NCBI GenBank assembly: GCA_964472855.1
Contig: CAYYMJ010000010.1
Span: 1-64,000 of the forward strand
Length of the DNA: 64,000 nucleotides
Source: Tranquillimonas sp964472855
GTDB lineage: Bacteria; Pseudomonadota; Alphaproteobacteria; Rhodobacterales; Rhodobacteraceae
Direction: 5' to 3'
Shown here: piece by piece, positions 26,174-35,253 of the stretch
Position numbering within the stretch: the first letter of the stretch is position 1
Layout of the letters: each line of letters starts with the position of its first letter
Made by a program: the position numbers and the translations under genes
The notes under the pieces: generated by a model
Told to the model about the DNA's origin: nothing
What the model saw: the letters and a program-made list of their open reading frames with translations, nothing else
Database searches by the model: none

Positions 26174-26712
26174 GTCTGTCGTCCTTGTTTCCTGCGTTCG
26201 GCGGTCAGAACATTCTGACCAAGTGTCTCCAGCGCCCGCCGCAACCCGTCGTCGCCGACATGGGCCGCCGCATCGCGCGCGGGGGTCCGGGTTTCGGGGT
26301 CGGGGCCGGCGGTGGCCGCGGCCCGTGGCGCCGGACCGAATTGCGCCTGCCCCTCGGCAAAGCCGGTGGGCGCGGTCTGGGTGATGCGTATGCGCGAGAT
26401 CGCGGCATAGCCATAACAGGCGTTGATCCGGCCCTTCAGCGTTTCCGACTGCATCTCCAGCATCGGTGCCTGCGCGCCCGTGGTCAAAAGCTCGAGCGTC
26501 GCGCCAAAGCCGCTGCGGGCATAGCTGACCCGGACCGGGCGCGCGATGGCCGCCATGTCGGAGCCGGCGATCTCGTCCCAGTGGGTCAACAGCCGCGACA
26601 CCGCGAAGCCCCGGCTTTCACCGGCGGCGCGAATATTCTTCTCGACCAGCGCGGCGGCGCGGGTAAAGCGTTTGCGCCGGGGGGAACCGGCCTTGGCTCT
26701 GGCGATCTTCAT
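26170..26712 (-). CDS. dciA: DciA family (DUF721) helicase-loader protein
   Basis: This 180-residue protein has the DUF721 core (VSRLLTHWDEIAGSDMAAIARPVRV and LKGRINACYGYAAISRIRI). DciA proteins help load the DnaB replicative helicase in bacteria that lack DnaC. A Lys/Arg-rich N-terminus and a low-complexity Pro/Ala linker fit a DNA-binding partner. It precedes dsbA with a four-base overlap and is divergent from mutY. Confidence 0.82.
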   Translation of the reverse strand: MKIARAKAGSPRRKRFTRAAALVEKNIRAAGESRGFAVSRLLTHWDEIAGSDMAAIARPVRVSYARSGFGATLELLTTGAQAPMLEMQSETLKGRINACYGYAAISRIRITQTAPTGFAEGQAQFGPAPRAAATAGPDPETRTPARDAAAHVGDDGLRRALETLGQNVLTAERRKQGRQT

Positions 26713-26796
26713 CTGCGTGACGTCCTCGACCCTGCTGCTATTCTAGGTCACAGGCCGCGCGACGCCAGCGCGAATACCCGAGCCGGAGCATAAAGA

Positions 26797-27855
26797 TTGC
26801 GTGACGCTGACTTCGCGGGCCACCTGCTGGCCTGGTATGACGACAATGCCCGCGTGCTGGGGTGGCGGGTCGGGCCGGCCGCCCGGCGGGCCGGCGTGCG
26901 CCCCGATCCCTACCGCGTCTGGCTGTCCGAGGTCATGCTGCAACAGACCACGGTGGCGGCGGTGACCGGCTATTTCCGGCTGTTCGTGCAACAATGGCCC
27001 GACGTTCATGCCCTTGCCGGGGCCTCCGACGACCGCGTCATGGCGGCCTGGGCGGGGCTGGGATATTACGCGCGGGCCCGCAACCTGCTGAAATGCGCCC
27101 GGCTGGTATCGGGCCAGATGGCCGGGCGCTTTCCCGACACCGCCCCGGCGTTGCAGGCACTGCCGGGCATCGGGCCCTATACCGCCGCCGCCATTGCCGC
27201 CATTGCCTTTGACCGGCCGGAAACCGTGGTTGACGGCAATGTCGAGCGGGTGGTGGCGCGGCTCTTTGCGTTGCGCGCGCCGCTGCCCGGGGTCAAGCCG
27301 GCGATGCACGCGGCGGCGGCGCGGCTGGCGCCGGACCGGCGGCCGGGAGATTTCGCACAGGCCATGATGGACCTTGGCGCGACGGTCTGCACACCGCGCG
27401 GCCCGGCCTGCGGTGTCTGTCCGCTGGCCGCCGGTTGCCGGGCGCGCCAGCTTGGGCTTGCCACCGACCTGCCGGCCAGAGGGCCAAAGGCCGAACGGCC
27501 CCTGCGGCGCGGCACCGCTTTTGTTGCCCGCGATCCCGCGGGCGCCTGGCTGGTCGAGCGCCGCCCGCCCAAGGGCCTTTTGGGCGGCATGCTGGGCTGG
27601 CCGGGCAGCGACTGGGGCGACCAGCCGGCCTTTTGCCCGCCCTTTGCCGCCGACTGGCAGGATTGCGGCGCCGAGGTCCGCCACACGTTCACGCATTTTC
27701 ACCTGCGCCTGCAGGTTTATTGCACCCGCGCGCCGGCCGGCACCCCGCCGGCCCGGGGCCACTGGATCGCCGCCGACCGGTTCCGCCCCGGCGATTTGCC
27801 GACCGTGATGCGAAAGGTGCATGATCTGGCCGCGCCGCGCCTTGTGCCGCATTGA
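26797..27855 (+). CDS. mutY: A/G-specific adenine DNA glycosylase
   Basis: This 352-residue repair enzyme removes adenine mispaired with 8-oxoguanine. It has SEVMLQQTTV (catalytic Glu and adjacent helix), the helix-hairpin-helix LPGIGPYTAAAIAAIAF followed by VDGNVERV, and a C-x6-C-x2-C-x5-C iron-sulfur loop (CTPRGPACGVCPLAAGC). The C-terminal Nudix-like domain (GMLGWPGSDWG, HTFTHFHLRLQV) recognises 8-oxoG. The start is a TTG at 26797 with GGAG about ten bases upstream; no ATG or GTG lies in frame before the first conserved residues. Confidence 0.93.
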   Translation: MRDADFAGHLLAWYDDNARVLGWRVGPAARRAGVRPDPYRVWLSEVMLQQTTVAAVTGYFRLFVQQWPDVHALAGASDDRVMAAWAGLGYYARARNLLKCARLVSGQMAGRFPDTAPALQALPGIGPYTAAAIAAIAFDRPETVVDGNVERVVARLFALRAPLPGVKPAMHAAAARLAPDRRPGDFAQAMMDLGATVCTPRGPACGVCPLAAGCRARQLGLATDLPARGPKAERPLRRGTAFVARDPAGAWLVERRPPKGLLGGMLGWPGSDWGDQPAFCPPFAADWQDCGAEVRHTFTHFHLRLQVYCTRAPAGTPPARGHWIAADRFRPGDLPTVMRKVHDLAAPRLVPH

Positions 27856-27913
27856 GCCGGCGCGGCGTTTGCGCCTATGGTGCGCCAGAGGCGCAGCAGG
27901 GACGGGCATCATC

Positions 27914-29080
27914 ATGCAGGACGGCGCAACATCCACGGCCGCGACGCGGGCCATATCGCCATTTGTCGGGGCGCTGCCCTACTGGATGTCGCTGGCGCTG
28001 CCGCCGCTGGCGGTGATCGGGGCCATTTACGGCGGCTGGACGGTGTTTCTGCTGCCGGTCTGCACCTGGTATCTGTTTTCGCTGCTGGACGCGGTTATCG
28101 GGCTGAACACCGCCAACGCCGACACCGGCGCGACCGAGGCGCAGCTGTTCTGGTATCGGATCGTCACCCTGATCTGGTTCCCGGTGCAGTTTCTGCTGAT
28201 CTTTTCGATCCTGGCCTATGTGACCGCGACCGGCCATCTGGCGACCTGGGAAAAGGTGTTTCTGTTCATCGGTATCGGCGTGGTCAGCGGCACTGTGGGC
28301 ATCAACTATTCCCACGAGCTGATGCATCAGAAGAACCGGTCCGAGCGCTGGCTGGCCGACCTTTTGCTGGCCTGCGTGCTTTATTCGCATTTCCGGTCTG
28401 AGCATCTTCTGGTGCATCACCCCTATATCGGCACGCCGCGCGACCCGGTGACCGCGCGCTATAACGAGGGGTTTCACCGCTTTTTCTTCCGGGTGCTGCA
28501 CCAGTGCCGGCGCTCGGCCTTTCGGGCCGAGGCGGCGATGCAGGCGCGCCGGGGGCGGCGCTGGACCCACCGGTCCAACCCTTTCTGGCGCTATTGGGCG
28601 CTGCAGGTCGCGATGCTTGGACTGGCGTTCCTGATCGGCGGGCTTGCCGGCCTGGGCCTTTTCGTGCTGCAGGCGGCGGTGGCGGTCTGGGTGCTGGAGC
28701 TGACCAACTATGTCGAACATTACGGCCTGACGCGCAAATACCTGGGCGACGGGCGGTTCGAGCATATCCGGCCGCATCACAGCTGGAACGCGGCGCACCG
28801 CATGACCAACTGGCTGCTGATCAACCTTCAGCGGCATTCGGACCATCATTACAAGCCCGACCGGCGCTTTCCGCTGCTGCAGACCTATGACGACGATGTC
28901 GCGCCGAATCTGCCGGCGAGCTATGCGCCGATGACCATCGTCGCGACCATCCCACCGCTGTGGCGACTCATCATGAACCCCCGGGTCCGGGCGTGGCGGC
29001 GCAAGTTCTATCCCGAGATCGAGGACTGGAGCGACTATAACGGCGGAACCCTGCCCCAGCCCAAGGGCGCGCCCGGCTGA
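27914..29080 (+). CDS. alkB: alkane 1-monooxygenase (AlkB-type, membrane di-iron hydroxylase)
   Basis: This 388-residue integral membrane enzyme hydroxylates terminal C-H bonds of alkanes using rubredoxin-delivered electrons. The histidine clusters are all present: HELMHQK, SEHLLVHH, LQRHSDHH and NYVEHYG. About six hydrophobic segments are seen. ATG 27914 is chosen because GGGACGG lies upstream and the hydrophobic N-terminal pattern starts after it; an in-frame start 93 bases earlier adds unlikely residues. No rubredoxin or reductase gene is nearby. A related fatty-acid or xylene hydroxylase role cannot be excluded. Confidence 0.88.
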   Translation: MQDGATSTAATRAISPFVGALPYWMSLALPPLAVIGAIYGGWTVFLLPVCTWYLFSLLDAVIGLNTANADTGATEAQLFWYRIVTLIWFPVQFLLIFSILAYVTATGHLATWEKVFLFIGIGVVSGTVGINYSHELMHQKNRSERWLADLLLACVLYSHFRSEHLLVHHPYIGTPRDPVTARYNEGFHRFFFRVLHQCRRSAFRAEAAMQARRGRRWTHRSNPFWRYWALQVAMLGLAFLIGGLAGLGLFVLQAAVAVWVLELTNYVEHYGLTRKYLGDGRFEHIRPHHSWNAAHRMTNWLLINLQRHSDHHYKPDRRFPLLQTYDDDVAPNLPASYAPMTIVATIPPLWRLIMNPRVRAWRRKFYPEIEDWSDYNGGTLPQPKGAPG

Positions 29081-29107
29081 CGTTTGCGCCGCGCCGCGGC
29101 GCGGCAA

Positions 29108-29166
29108 GAGGGGGCGCCGCCCCCTCGGCGCTGGCGCGCCTCACCCCCGGAAGTATTTGAAGAACA
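29108..29166 (-). repeat. dispersed AAATA/GC-hairpin element, copy 4
   Basis: On the minus strand it reads GTTCTTCAAATACTTCCGGGGG, then a GAGGGGGC-3-GCCCCCTC hairpin (29108-29126). It lies about 115 bases 3' of dinB and in its orientation. Confidence 0.75.
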
Positions 29167-29281
29167 GTGAAGCAGGCTGGTTTGGCGCGACGCGGTGGGG
29201 TTTTTCGCGTGGCCTGCGCAACCGCCGGGTTGTGGGATCGGGCGGCTTCGGTTTTTTTGGGGGTTGGGGGTCGGGGGTCGG

Positions 29282-30535
29282 TTACCGCAGCGACCGGCCC
29301 TTGACGACGGCGTCCTTGCCGAAGCGTTTGCGCAGTTGGTCCATGGCACGTTCGGCCCCGGCGCGGGCGGCGGCCCCGGGGTCGAGCAGGTCGCCGGACA
29401 GGTCGGCCTGGGCTTCGTCGACCAGATCCGACAGTCCGACGCCCAGCAGGCGGAAGGGTCCGGTCAGGCCTGACTGGTCGAAGAGGTCGCGGGCAGTGCG
29501 ATAGACCTTGTCGGCGATCTGGGTCGGTTCGCGCAACGACACCCGCCGCGTGGCCAGCTTGTGATTGGCGTGTTTCAGCTTCAGCGTCACGACCCGGCCG
29601 GCAATGCCCTTGGCCTTGGCGCGCGCGGCGACCTTTTCCGACAGCCGCCAGATGTGGCCGTCAAGCACCTCGGCGCTGGCGGTATCGGCGCCGAATGTGG
29701 TTTCGTTCGAGATGCCGCGCACCGGCGCGTTGGCCGAAACGCGGCGCCGGTCCTGGCCGCGGGCCAGGTGCCACAGGCGGTCGCCCATGCCGCCGAAACG
29801 CGCGGTCAGGTCGGTCTTGTCCCAGCGCAGCAGGTCGGAAAAGGTGCGGATGCCGGCCTTGTCGAGGTTTTCCCGCGTGGTTTCGCCCACGCCCCAGATC
29901 AGCGACACCGGCTTGTCGCGCAGAAAGTCCATGGTGTCGCCGGCCCCGATCACCGAAAAGCCGCGCGGCTTGTCGATGTCCGAGGCAATCTTGGCGAGAA
30001 ACTTGTTGTGGCTGAGCCCGATCGAGCCGGAGATGCCGAGTTCGTCCTGCATGCGCCGCACAAGGCGCGCCAGCATCAGCGCCGGCGGGGCGCCGTGCAG
30101 CCTTTGGGTGCCGGACAGATCCATGAAGGCTTCGTCAAGGCTGAGCGGTTCGACCACCGGGGTCAGTTCGTCCATCATGGCCCGCACGTGCTGTGACACC
30201 TCGACATAGACCGACATGCGCGGCTTGACGATCACCGCTTCGGGGCACAGCCGGGTGGCCTGGAACATGGGCATGGCCGAGCGGACGCCCTTGATCCGGG
30301 CGATGTAGCAGGCGGTTGTCACCACGCCGCGCCGGCCGCCGCCGACGATCACCGGTTTGTCGCGCAGGTCGGGGTTGTCGCGTTTTTCCACGCTGGCATA
30401 GAAGGCGTCGCAATCCATATGGGCGATGGAGAGGCTGAAAAGTTCGGGGTGGCTGACAAGACGCGGGCGCCCGCAGGACGGGCAGCGGCGGCCGCTGTCG
30501 AAGGGGGTCAGGCAGTCAAGACAAAGGGCGGGCAT
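29282..30535 (-). CDS. dinB: DNA polymerase IV with N-terminal zinc-ribbon-like extension
   Basis: This 417-residue Y-family translesion polymerase has the catalytic palm motifs HMDCDAFYASVE and EPLSLDEAFMDL, a helix-hairpin region around LIWGVGETTRENL, and a little-finger domain. The first 25 residues carry two CxxC pairs (Cys5/Cys8 and Cys18/Cys21), a zinc-ribbon-like extension before the polymerase core at about residue 36. That extension is absent from E. coli DinB. No lexA-type neighbours are present. The 3' side carries a dispersed hairpin element. Confidence 0.92.
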   Translation of the reverse strand: MPALCLDCLTPFDSGRRCPSCGRPRLVSHPELFSLSIAHMDCDAFYASVEKRDNPDLRDKPVIVGGGRRGVVTTACYIARIKGVRSAMPMFQATRLCPEAVIVKPRMSVYVEVSQHVRAMMDELTPVVEPLSLDEAFMDLSGTQRLHGAPPALMLARLVRRMQDELGISGSIGLSHNKFLAKIASDIDKPRGFSVIGAGDTMDFLRDKPVSLIWGVGETTRENLDKAGIRTFSDLLRWDKTDLTARFGGMGDRLWHLARGQDRRRVSANAPVRGISNETTFGADTASAEVLDGHIWRLSEKVAARAKAKGIAGRVVTLKLKHANHKLATRRVSLREPTQIADKVYRTARDLFDQSGLTGPFRLLGVGLSDLVDEAQADLSGDLLDPGAAARAGAERAMDQLRKRFGKDAVVKGRSLR

Positions 30536-30711
30536 CGGCGGGTCCGGATGTTGCCGGCAAGTCTAGCCGTTTCATGGGCCCGGCGCCAAGGCGAATGCGT
30601 GACCGCGGGCCGGTGGCTTGCCCGGGGGGGGGGCGCCGACCACCCCGCGAACGGTTTCACGAACGCCGGATCAGAGATGAATTGGCAACCTGGCAACCCC
30701 ATATTCAGACC

Positions 30712-31137
30712 ATGACGCATTTGGACAGCGATTTTGTCGGCGCCAAGATCGCCATACTCAGGGCCGACCGGGTGCTGACCATCCTGCGTGACGCCAAGCC
30801 CGACATTCCCTTTCCCGACCGGTGGGACCTGCCCGGTGGCGGGCGCGAGGCTGGTGAGGCGCCGCTTGACACCGCGCTGCGGGAAACCCGGGAAGAGCTG
30901 GGCCTGGACGTGCCGCCCGGGGCCGTGTGCTGGCAGCGGCGGCTTCCCCATGCCAACGGGCCCGGTCACACCTGGTTTTTCGCCGCCGAGTGGCCGCGGC
31001 TTGACCTGTCGGCGGTGCATCTGGGCGACGAGGGTCAGCGCTGGGCGCTGATGCCGGTGACACGCTTTCTTGCTCATCCCCGCGGAATTGCCCATCTTCA
31101 GGACCGATTGCGCCTGTATCTGGAGACCAGAGGGTGA
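30712..31137 (+). CDS. Nudix hydrolase
   Basis: This 141-residue enzyme has a complete Nudix box (GGREAGEAPLDTALRETREE, then LGL), the Mg2+ site for hydrolysis of nucleoside diphosphate-linked compounds. The substrate is not predictable; the short single-domain form fits general housecleaning. The ATG at 30712 starts the domain. A longer in-frame start at 30574 would add 46 residues that look noncoding. No strong RBS is visible. Confidence 0.85.
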   Translation: MTHLDSDFVGAKIAILRADRVLTILRDAKPDIPFPDRWDLPGGGREAGEAPLDTALRETREELGLDVPPGAVCWQRRLPHANGPGHTWFFAAEWPRLDLSAVHLGDEGQRWALMPVTRFLAHPRGIAHLQDRLRLYLETRG

Positions 31138-31338
31138 CCGAAGGAACTGGCTTGCGCCGCGCCGGGCCATGGCCCCGCTGGTCCGCGGGGATGCGTGCGC
31201 CCGACTGCCGGGGCCGACTGTGCTGATGGCGGCGAGGGGCGCATGGGTCGATGCCGCCGGGTTGGGGCCGGCCGTCGCGGGTTGTCTTGCTGCCGCTGAC
31301 GCGGCGGGCGCGCGCGGGCCGGCACGCGCGGCGTTTCC

Positions 31339-32559
31339 GTGACCGGCCGGGGCGGCAAACCGGCGCTTTCGGCGGGGCTGTTCTTGTTGCTGGCCCTGGC
31401 GGCCGGGCTGGGGCAGGGCAATCTGCATATCATTCTGCCGGCGCTGGGCGGGTTGGCGCGTGATTTCGATGTTCCCTTTGGCACCGCGCAGCTGAGCCTG
31501 ACGCTGACGATGCTGGCGATGGCCGTGACCACGCTGTTTGCAGGTGTTCTGGCCGACCGTTTCGGGCGCCGCCCGGTGTTTCTGGCCGGGCTGGTGCTGT
31601 TGATTGCCGGCGGGGTTGTGGCGGTCCTGGCGGGCGCAATCTGGCAGGTGGTGGCCGGGCGCATGGTGCAGGGCGCCGGCGGGGTCAGCCTGCTGGTGGT
31701 GGGCCGGGCCATTCTGCGCGACCGGGCCCGGGGGCGCGCGGCGGCGCGGGGCATGTCCTATCTGGTGATCGGGCAGGCGCTGGGGCCGGCGGTGTCGCCG
31801 GTGATCGGCAGCGTGATCCTGCAATTCGGCGACTGGCGCGGCGTGATCGCGTTTCCGACCGCGATTGGCCTGGCTCTGCTTGTCGCGGCGCTGCGCGGGC
31901 TGGAAGAAACATCCGAACCCGGCGCGCGGGCGAGGCCGGGTGCCTTCTGGCCGCAGGCGGCCGGGTTGCTGGGGCGGGCCGAGTTCTGGCTGGCGACAGC
32001 TGTTGGCACCGCGACCCTGTCGATCTTTTTCTCGCTGATCACCAGCGGCAGTTGGGCGGTGAGCGAGAAATTCGGCCTGTCGCCAATGGCCTTTGCGATG
32101 CTGATGCTGACCTTCAGCGCCAGTTTCGTTGCCGGCAATTATGCCAACGGGCGCCTGGTCGAGCGGTTCGGGCCCATCGCGCTCATGTCGGCGTCGGGGC
32201 CGGGCGTGATGGCGGCGGTGGCGGTGTTTGCGCTGCTGTTCGCGGGCGCTCCGCCGGTATGGGCCTATTTGCCGCCCTCGGCGCTGTTTGCCTTTTCCAA
32301 CGGGTTTCTGCTGGCCAATTCGGTCACACTTGCCATCAGTATCGACCCAAGGCTTGCCGGCACCGCGTCGGGGCTGGTGTTGTTCTTTCAGCTGGTGGTC
32401 AGCGGAATTGCCAGTCAGCTTGTCGGGATGCGCCTGCCGGTCGACGACCTGCCGGTGGTGACCGTGGCGCTGCTGCTGGCGGCTGCCGTGCTGGCCGTGT
32501 CGCTGTTGCTGATCCGGCGGCTGTCGGATCGCTATCTTGCGCAAGAGACGCGCGTCTGA
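31339..32559 (+). CDS. Bcr/CflA family MFS drug-resistance exporter
   Basis: This 406-residue membrane transporter has about 12 hydrophobic segments. The DRFGRRPVFLAG loop between helices 2 and 3 and the later RMVQGAGG motif with GPAVSPVIGS (motif C-like) are those of drug/H+ antiporters of the Bcr/CflA type. The GTG start follows a 200-base stretch with no clear gene. It may be exported together with the next reductase gene, which lies 51 bases downstream. Substrate unknown. Confidence 0.85.
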   Translation: MTGRGGKPALSAGLFLLLALAAGLGQGNLHIILPALGGLARDFDVPFGTAQLSLTLTMLAMAVTTLFAGVLADRFGRRPVFLAGLVLLIAGGVVAVLAGAIWQVVAGRMVQGAGGVSLLVVGRAILRDRARGRAAARGMSYLVIGQALGPAVSPVIGSVILQFGDWRGVIAFPTAIGLALLVAALRGLEETSEPGARARPGAFWPQAAGLLGRAEFWLATAVGTATLSIFFSLITSGSWAVSEKFGLSPMAFAMLMLTFSASFVAGNYANGRLVERFGPIALMSASGPGVMAAVAVFALLFAGAPPVWAYLPPSALFAFSNGFLLANSVTLAISIDPRLAGTASGLVLFFQLVVSGIASQLVGMRLPVDDLPVVTVALLLAAAVLAVSLLLIRRLSDRYLAQETRV

Positions 32560-32610
32560 CCACTGTGCGGCGCGCCGCCCCGATCAATCGTTGAACAAAG
32601 GACAACCACC

Positions 32611-33213
32611 ATGACACCATCCGAACCCCAGCTTGGGCCCGAGGCTCTTGACCAACTGTTTCGCGACGCCCGCTCGGCCAAGTTCTTTGCCGACCGGCCG
32701 GTGCCCGACGACACGCTGCTGGCCCTTTACGATCTGGCAAAACTGGCGCCGTCGGCATCGAACACCTGCCCGATGCGGCTGGTGTTCGTGCGCAGCGATG
32801 CCGGCCGCGCCCGGCTGGTGCCGACGCTGATGCCGGGCAACGTGCCCAAGGTTCAGTCGGCGCCGGTCACCGTGATCGTGGCCTATGATCTCGAGTTCTA
32901 TACCGCCCTGCCGACGCTGGCCCCGCATATGGACGTGCCGTCGCAATATGCCGGACAGGCCGAAGACCGGCGCACCGCCTTCTGCCTGCGCAACAGCTCG
33001 CTCCAGGCCGGGTTTCTGATGGTGGCGGCGCGGTCGCTGGGGCTGGATTGCGGGCCGATGTCGGGGTTCCGCAATGCCGAACTGGACGCCGCCTTTTTCG
33101 CGGGAACAAGCTGGCGGTCGAACTTTCTGATCAACATCGGATATCGCACCGACCAGGGGGTGCACGACCGGGCGGCGCGGCTGACGTTTGACCAGGCCTG
33201 CCGGCTGGAATGA
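32611..33213 (+). CDS. nitroreductase-fold reductase, RutE-like (malonic semialdehyde reductase)
   Basis: This 200-residue FMN-dependent enzyme is of the nitroreductase family. Its closest pattern is RutE, which reduces malonic semialdehyde in pyrimidine breakdown: an FRDARSAKFFADRPVPDDTL start, LAPSASNTCPMR, RNSSLQAGFLMVAARSLGLDCGPMSGF and SNFLINIGY. Other rut genes are absent here, so the RutE role is by family resemblance only. AAAGGA precedes the ATG. Confidence 0.85.
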   Translation: MTPSEPQLGPEALDQLFRDARSAKFFADRPVPDDTLLALYDLAKLAPSASNTCPMRLVFVRSDAGRARLVPTLMPGNVPKVQSAPVTVIVAYDLEFYTALPTLAPHMDVPSQYAGQAEDRRTAFCLRNSSLQAGFLMVAARSLGLDCGPMSGFRNAELDAAFFAGTSWRSNFLINIGYRTDQGVHDRAARLTFDQACRLE

Positions 33214-33387
33214 CGGGCAAGGCGCAAACCGGGGCCGGTTCTGTCAGGGTTCCGGGGGCACCGGTCGGTTTTGCGCTTGGTGCTGCCCATGTGCCTGTGA
33301 GTGTCCGATGTCGACGATTTCGCCACGCGGCTTGACAGGGCGATCGTTGCGCTGTCGCCTGAGGGTTGCTGTCACAGGAGGGCTGGA

Positions 33388-34545
33388 ATGCTGAGCGAAG
33401 CGGCGGAACGAACCCGGGTTTTGCAGACCCGGATGCTTGAAACCGGCATCGGCCACGCGATCTTCACTTCGGAAAGCTCGATTGCCTACCTGGCCGGGTT
33501 CTGGGGCTATCTGGGGATCGAGTTTGGCCGCCCGACCATGCTGGTGGTGCCGGCCGATGCCGCGCCGGTGGTCATCACGCCACTGATGGAAAGCGAGATG
33601 GTGTCGGCCATGACCTGGGTCGGCGACGTGCGGACATGGGAGGATTCTGGCCCAAACGGCTGGGCACGGGCCCTGACTGGCGTGCTGCCCGCCGCGCCGG
33701 CTGCCTTGTGGGTCGAGCGCGCGGGCCTTCCGGCGCTGTTGCGCAATTTTCTGGACGAGACATTCCCTGGCGTTCGCTTGCGCGATATCGGGCCGGTCCT
33801 GGGGGCGCAGCGCATGGTCAAGTCGGACCTTGAAATCGCGGTGATGCAGCAGGCCGGGCAGATCGCCGGGGCGATGATGGCGGCGGCCCAAGGCTCGTTG
33901 AAAGCCGGCGCGCGCGAGTTTGAAAGCGCGCTGGCGGTGATCGACGCCGGAACCCGCGCGGCGGCCGGTTTCCTGACCGACCGGGGCCGGGAACGGTTCG
34001 TGTCGCCGATGATCCACAACCTGCAGATCCTGCAAAGCGGGCGGGACGCGTCGATGGTGCACAGGCGGGCCTCGGTCAAGGCGTATGAACGGTTCGACCC
34101 GGTCTATTTCTGCTTTTGCAACATGGCGCAGTTTCAGCAGTACAAGCTGGGATTCGACCGGATGTTCCATATCGGCGCGGTCAGCGACCGCGATGCCCGG
34201 GTGCAAGAGGCGGCCATCGACGCCCAGCAGGCCGCCATCGCCGCCATCCGCCCTGGCGTGCGGGCCGAAGATGTGGCCGCCGCCGCGAACGAGGTTTACG
34301 CGGCGCGCGGCTATCAGACCGGCTATCGCACCGGGCGGTCGATCGGCATGGCGTATCTTGAGGCGCCAGAGCTGAAGATGGGCGACCAGACCGTCCTGCA
34401 ACCCGGCATGACCTTTGCGGTCGACGGCGGCATCTCGGTCGACGGGCAGACGGCGGGGCGGATCGGCGACAGTATCGTTGTGACCGGGCAAGGGTGCGAC
34501 TATCTCACCGACTATCCGCGCACGTTGCTGGTGACCGACGACTAG
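33388..34545 (+). CDS. M24 (pita-bread fold) peptidase-family protein lacking metal ligands
   Basis: This 385-residue protein has a creatinase-like N-terminal domain (about 1-130) and an M24 catalytic-type fold (about 150-385). The five residues that bind metals in aminopeptidases are all replaced: the two Asp positions in the FCFCNMAQF...LGFDRMF stretch, His in YRTGRSIG, Glu in TFAVDGGIS and Glu in RIGDSIV. Metal-free relatives such as creatinase keep a catalytic His that is also absent here. It is probably not a metallopeptidase. A hydrolase of another mechanism or a binding role is possible. AGGAGG lies eight bases before the ATG. Confidence 0.8.
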   Translation: MLSEAAERTRVLQTRMLETGIGHAIFTSESSIAYLAGFWGYLGIEFGRPTMLVVPADAAPVVITPLMESEMVSAMTWVGDVRTWEDSGPNGWARALTGVLPAAPAALWVERAGLPALLRNFLDETFPGVRLRDIGPVLGAQRMVKSDLEIAVMQQAGQIAGAMMAAAQGSLKAGAREFESALAVIDAGTRAAAGFLTDRGRERFVSPMIHNLQILQSGRDASMVHRRASVKAYERFDPVYFCFCNMAQFQQYKLGFDRMFHIGAVSDRDARVQEAAIDAQQAAIAAIRPGVRAEDVAAAANEVYAARGYQTGYRTGRSIGMAYLEAPELKMGDQTVLQPGMTFAVDGGISVDGQTAGRIGDSIVVTGQGCDYLTDYPRTLLVTDD

Positions 34546-34589
34546 CGCACCTATGGTCGCCCAAACGGGCGCAGAACGCGGAGGCAGGC

Positions 34590-35171
34590 ATGCGGCGATA
34601 CGGATTGCGCGACATTTGCGCCTGTTCGGCAGAGCAGCAGATTCAGATCCTGGCCATTCGCAACAGCGATGCGGTGCGCGGGTCGATGTATACCGACCAT
34701 GACATCGGCGTGGCCGAGCATCTGGCCTATATCGCCGGGCTGCGCGACGACGACCGCCGCAAGGTGCTGGCGGTTCTGCGCGATGGCCAAACCGCCGTTG
34801 GTGTCGTCAGCCTGAGCCAGATCGACAGGCAGCATCGCAAGACCGACTGGGCCTTTTATCTTGGCGCCGGTGAACGCGGCGGCCTGGGCTCGGCCTTGGA
34901 ACTGTTCATGCTGGACCATGTGTTTTTCGAAATGGGCATGGAAAAGCTGAACTGCGAAGTGCTCGAGACCAATCCCGGCGTTGTTGCCATGCACCGGAAA
35001 TTCGGCTTTGCCGATGAAGGGTTTCGCCGGTCGAACATTGTCCGGAACGGCGCAAGGATCGGGGTGCATTTGCTTGGCATGACCCGCGACGACTGGCAAG
35101 GCGCGCGGGCCGGCAGGCTGGCCGAAATTGCCGCAAGGATCGCCGAAATCGACCTGTCGGCAGATGGCTGA
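34590..35171 (+). CDS. pseH: PseH-like GNAT N-acetyltransferase
   Basis: This 193-residue GNAT enzyme resembles PseH, which acetylates UDP-4-amino-4,6-dideoxy-beta-L-AltNAc in pseudaminic acid synthesis. Key stretches are ILAIRNSDAVRGSMYTDH near the start and AFYLGAGERGGLGSALELF (acetyl-CoA loop), LETNPGVVAMHRKFGF later. No other pse or flagellin-glycosylation gene is in the window, so the pathway role is uncertain. GGAGG precedes the ATG at 34590; this start follows the M24 gene stop by 44 bases. Confidence 0.75.
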   Translation: MRRYGLRDICACSAEQQIQILAIRNSDAVRGSMYTDHDIGVAEHLAYIAGLRDDDRRKVLAVLRDGQTAVGVVSLSQIDRQHRKTDWAFYLGAGERGGLGSALELFMLDHVFFEMGMEKLNCEVLETNPGVVAMHRKFGFADEGFRRSNIVRNGARIGVHLLGMTRDDWQGARAGRLAEIAARIAEIDLSADG

Positions 35172-35174
35172 GCG

Positions 35175-35205
35175 GCCGGCGCTGCGCGTTTCACGCAGCG
35201 CCGGC
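35175..35205. terminator. hairpin between convergent pseH and narI
   Basis: A perfect 12-bp stem GCCGGCGCTGCG (35175-35186) / CGCAGCGCCGGC (35194-35205) with a 7-base loop starts three bases after the pseH stop. There is no T-run. It probably acts as a transcript end or barrier for both genes. Confidence 0.5.
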
Positions 35206-35253
35206 GCGCGACAGAAGGCGCCGGCCGGTTGCCCGGCCAGACCCCCAGCCGGG

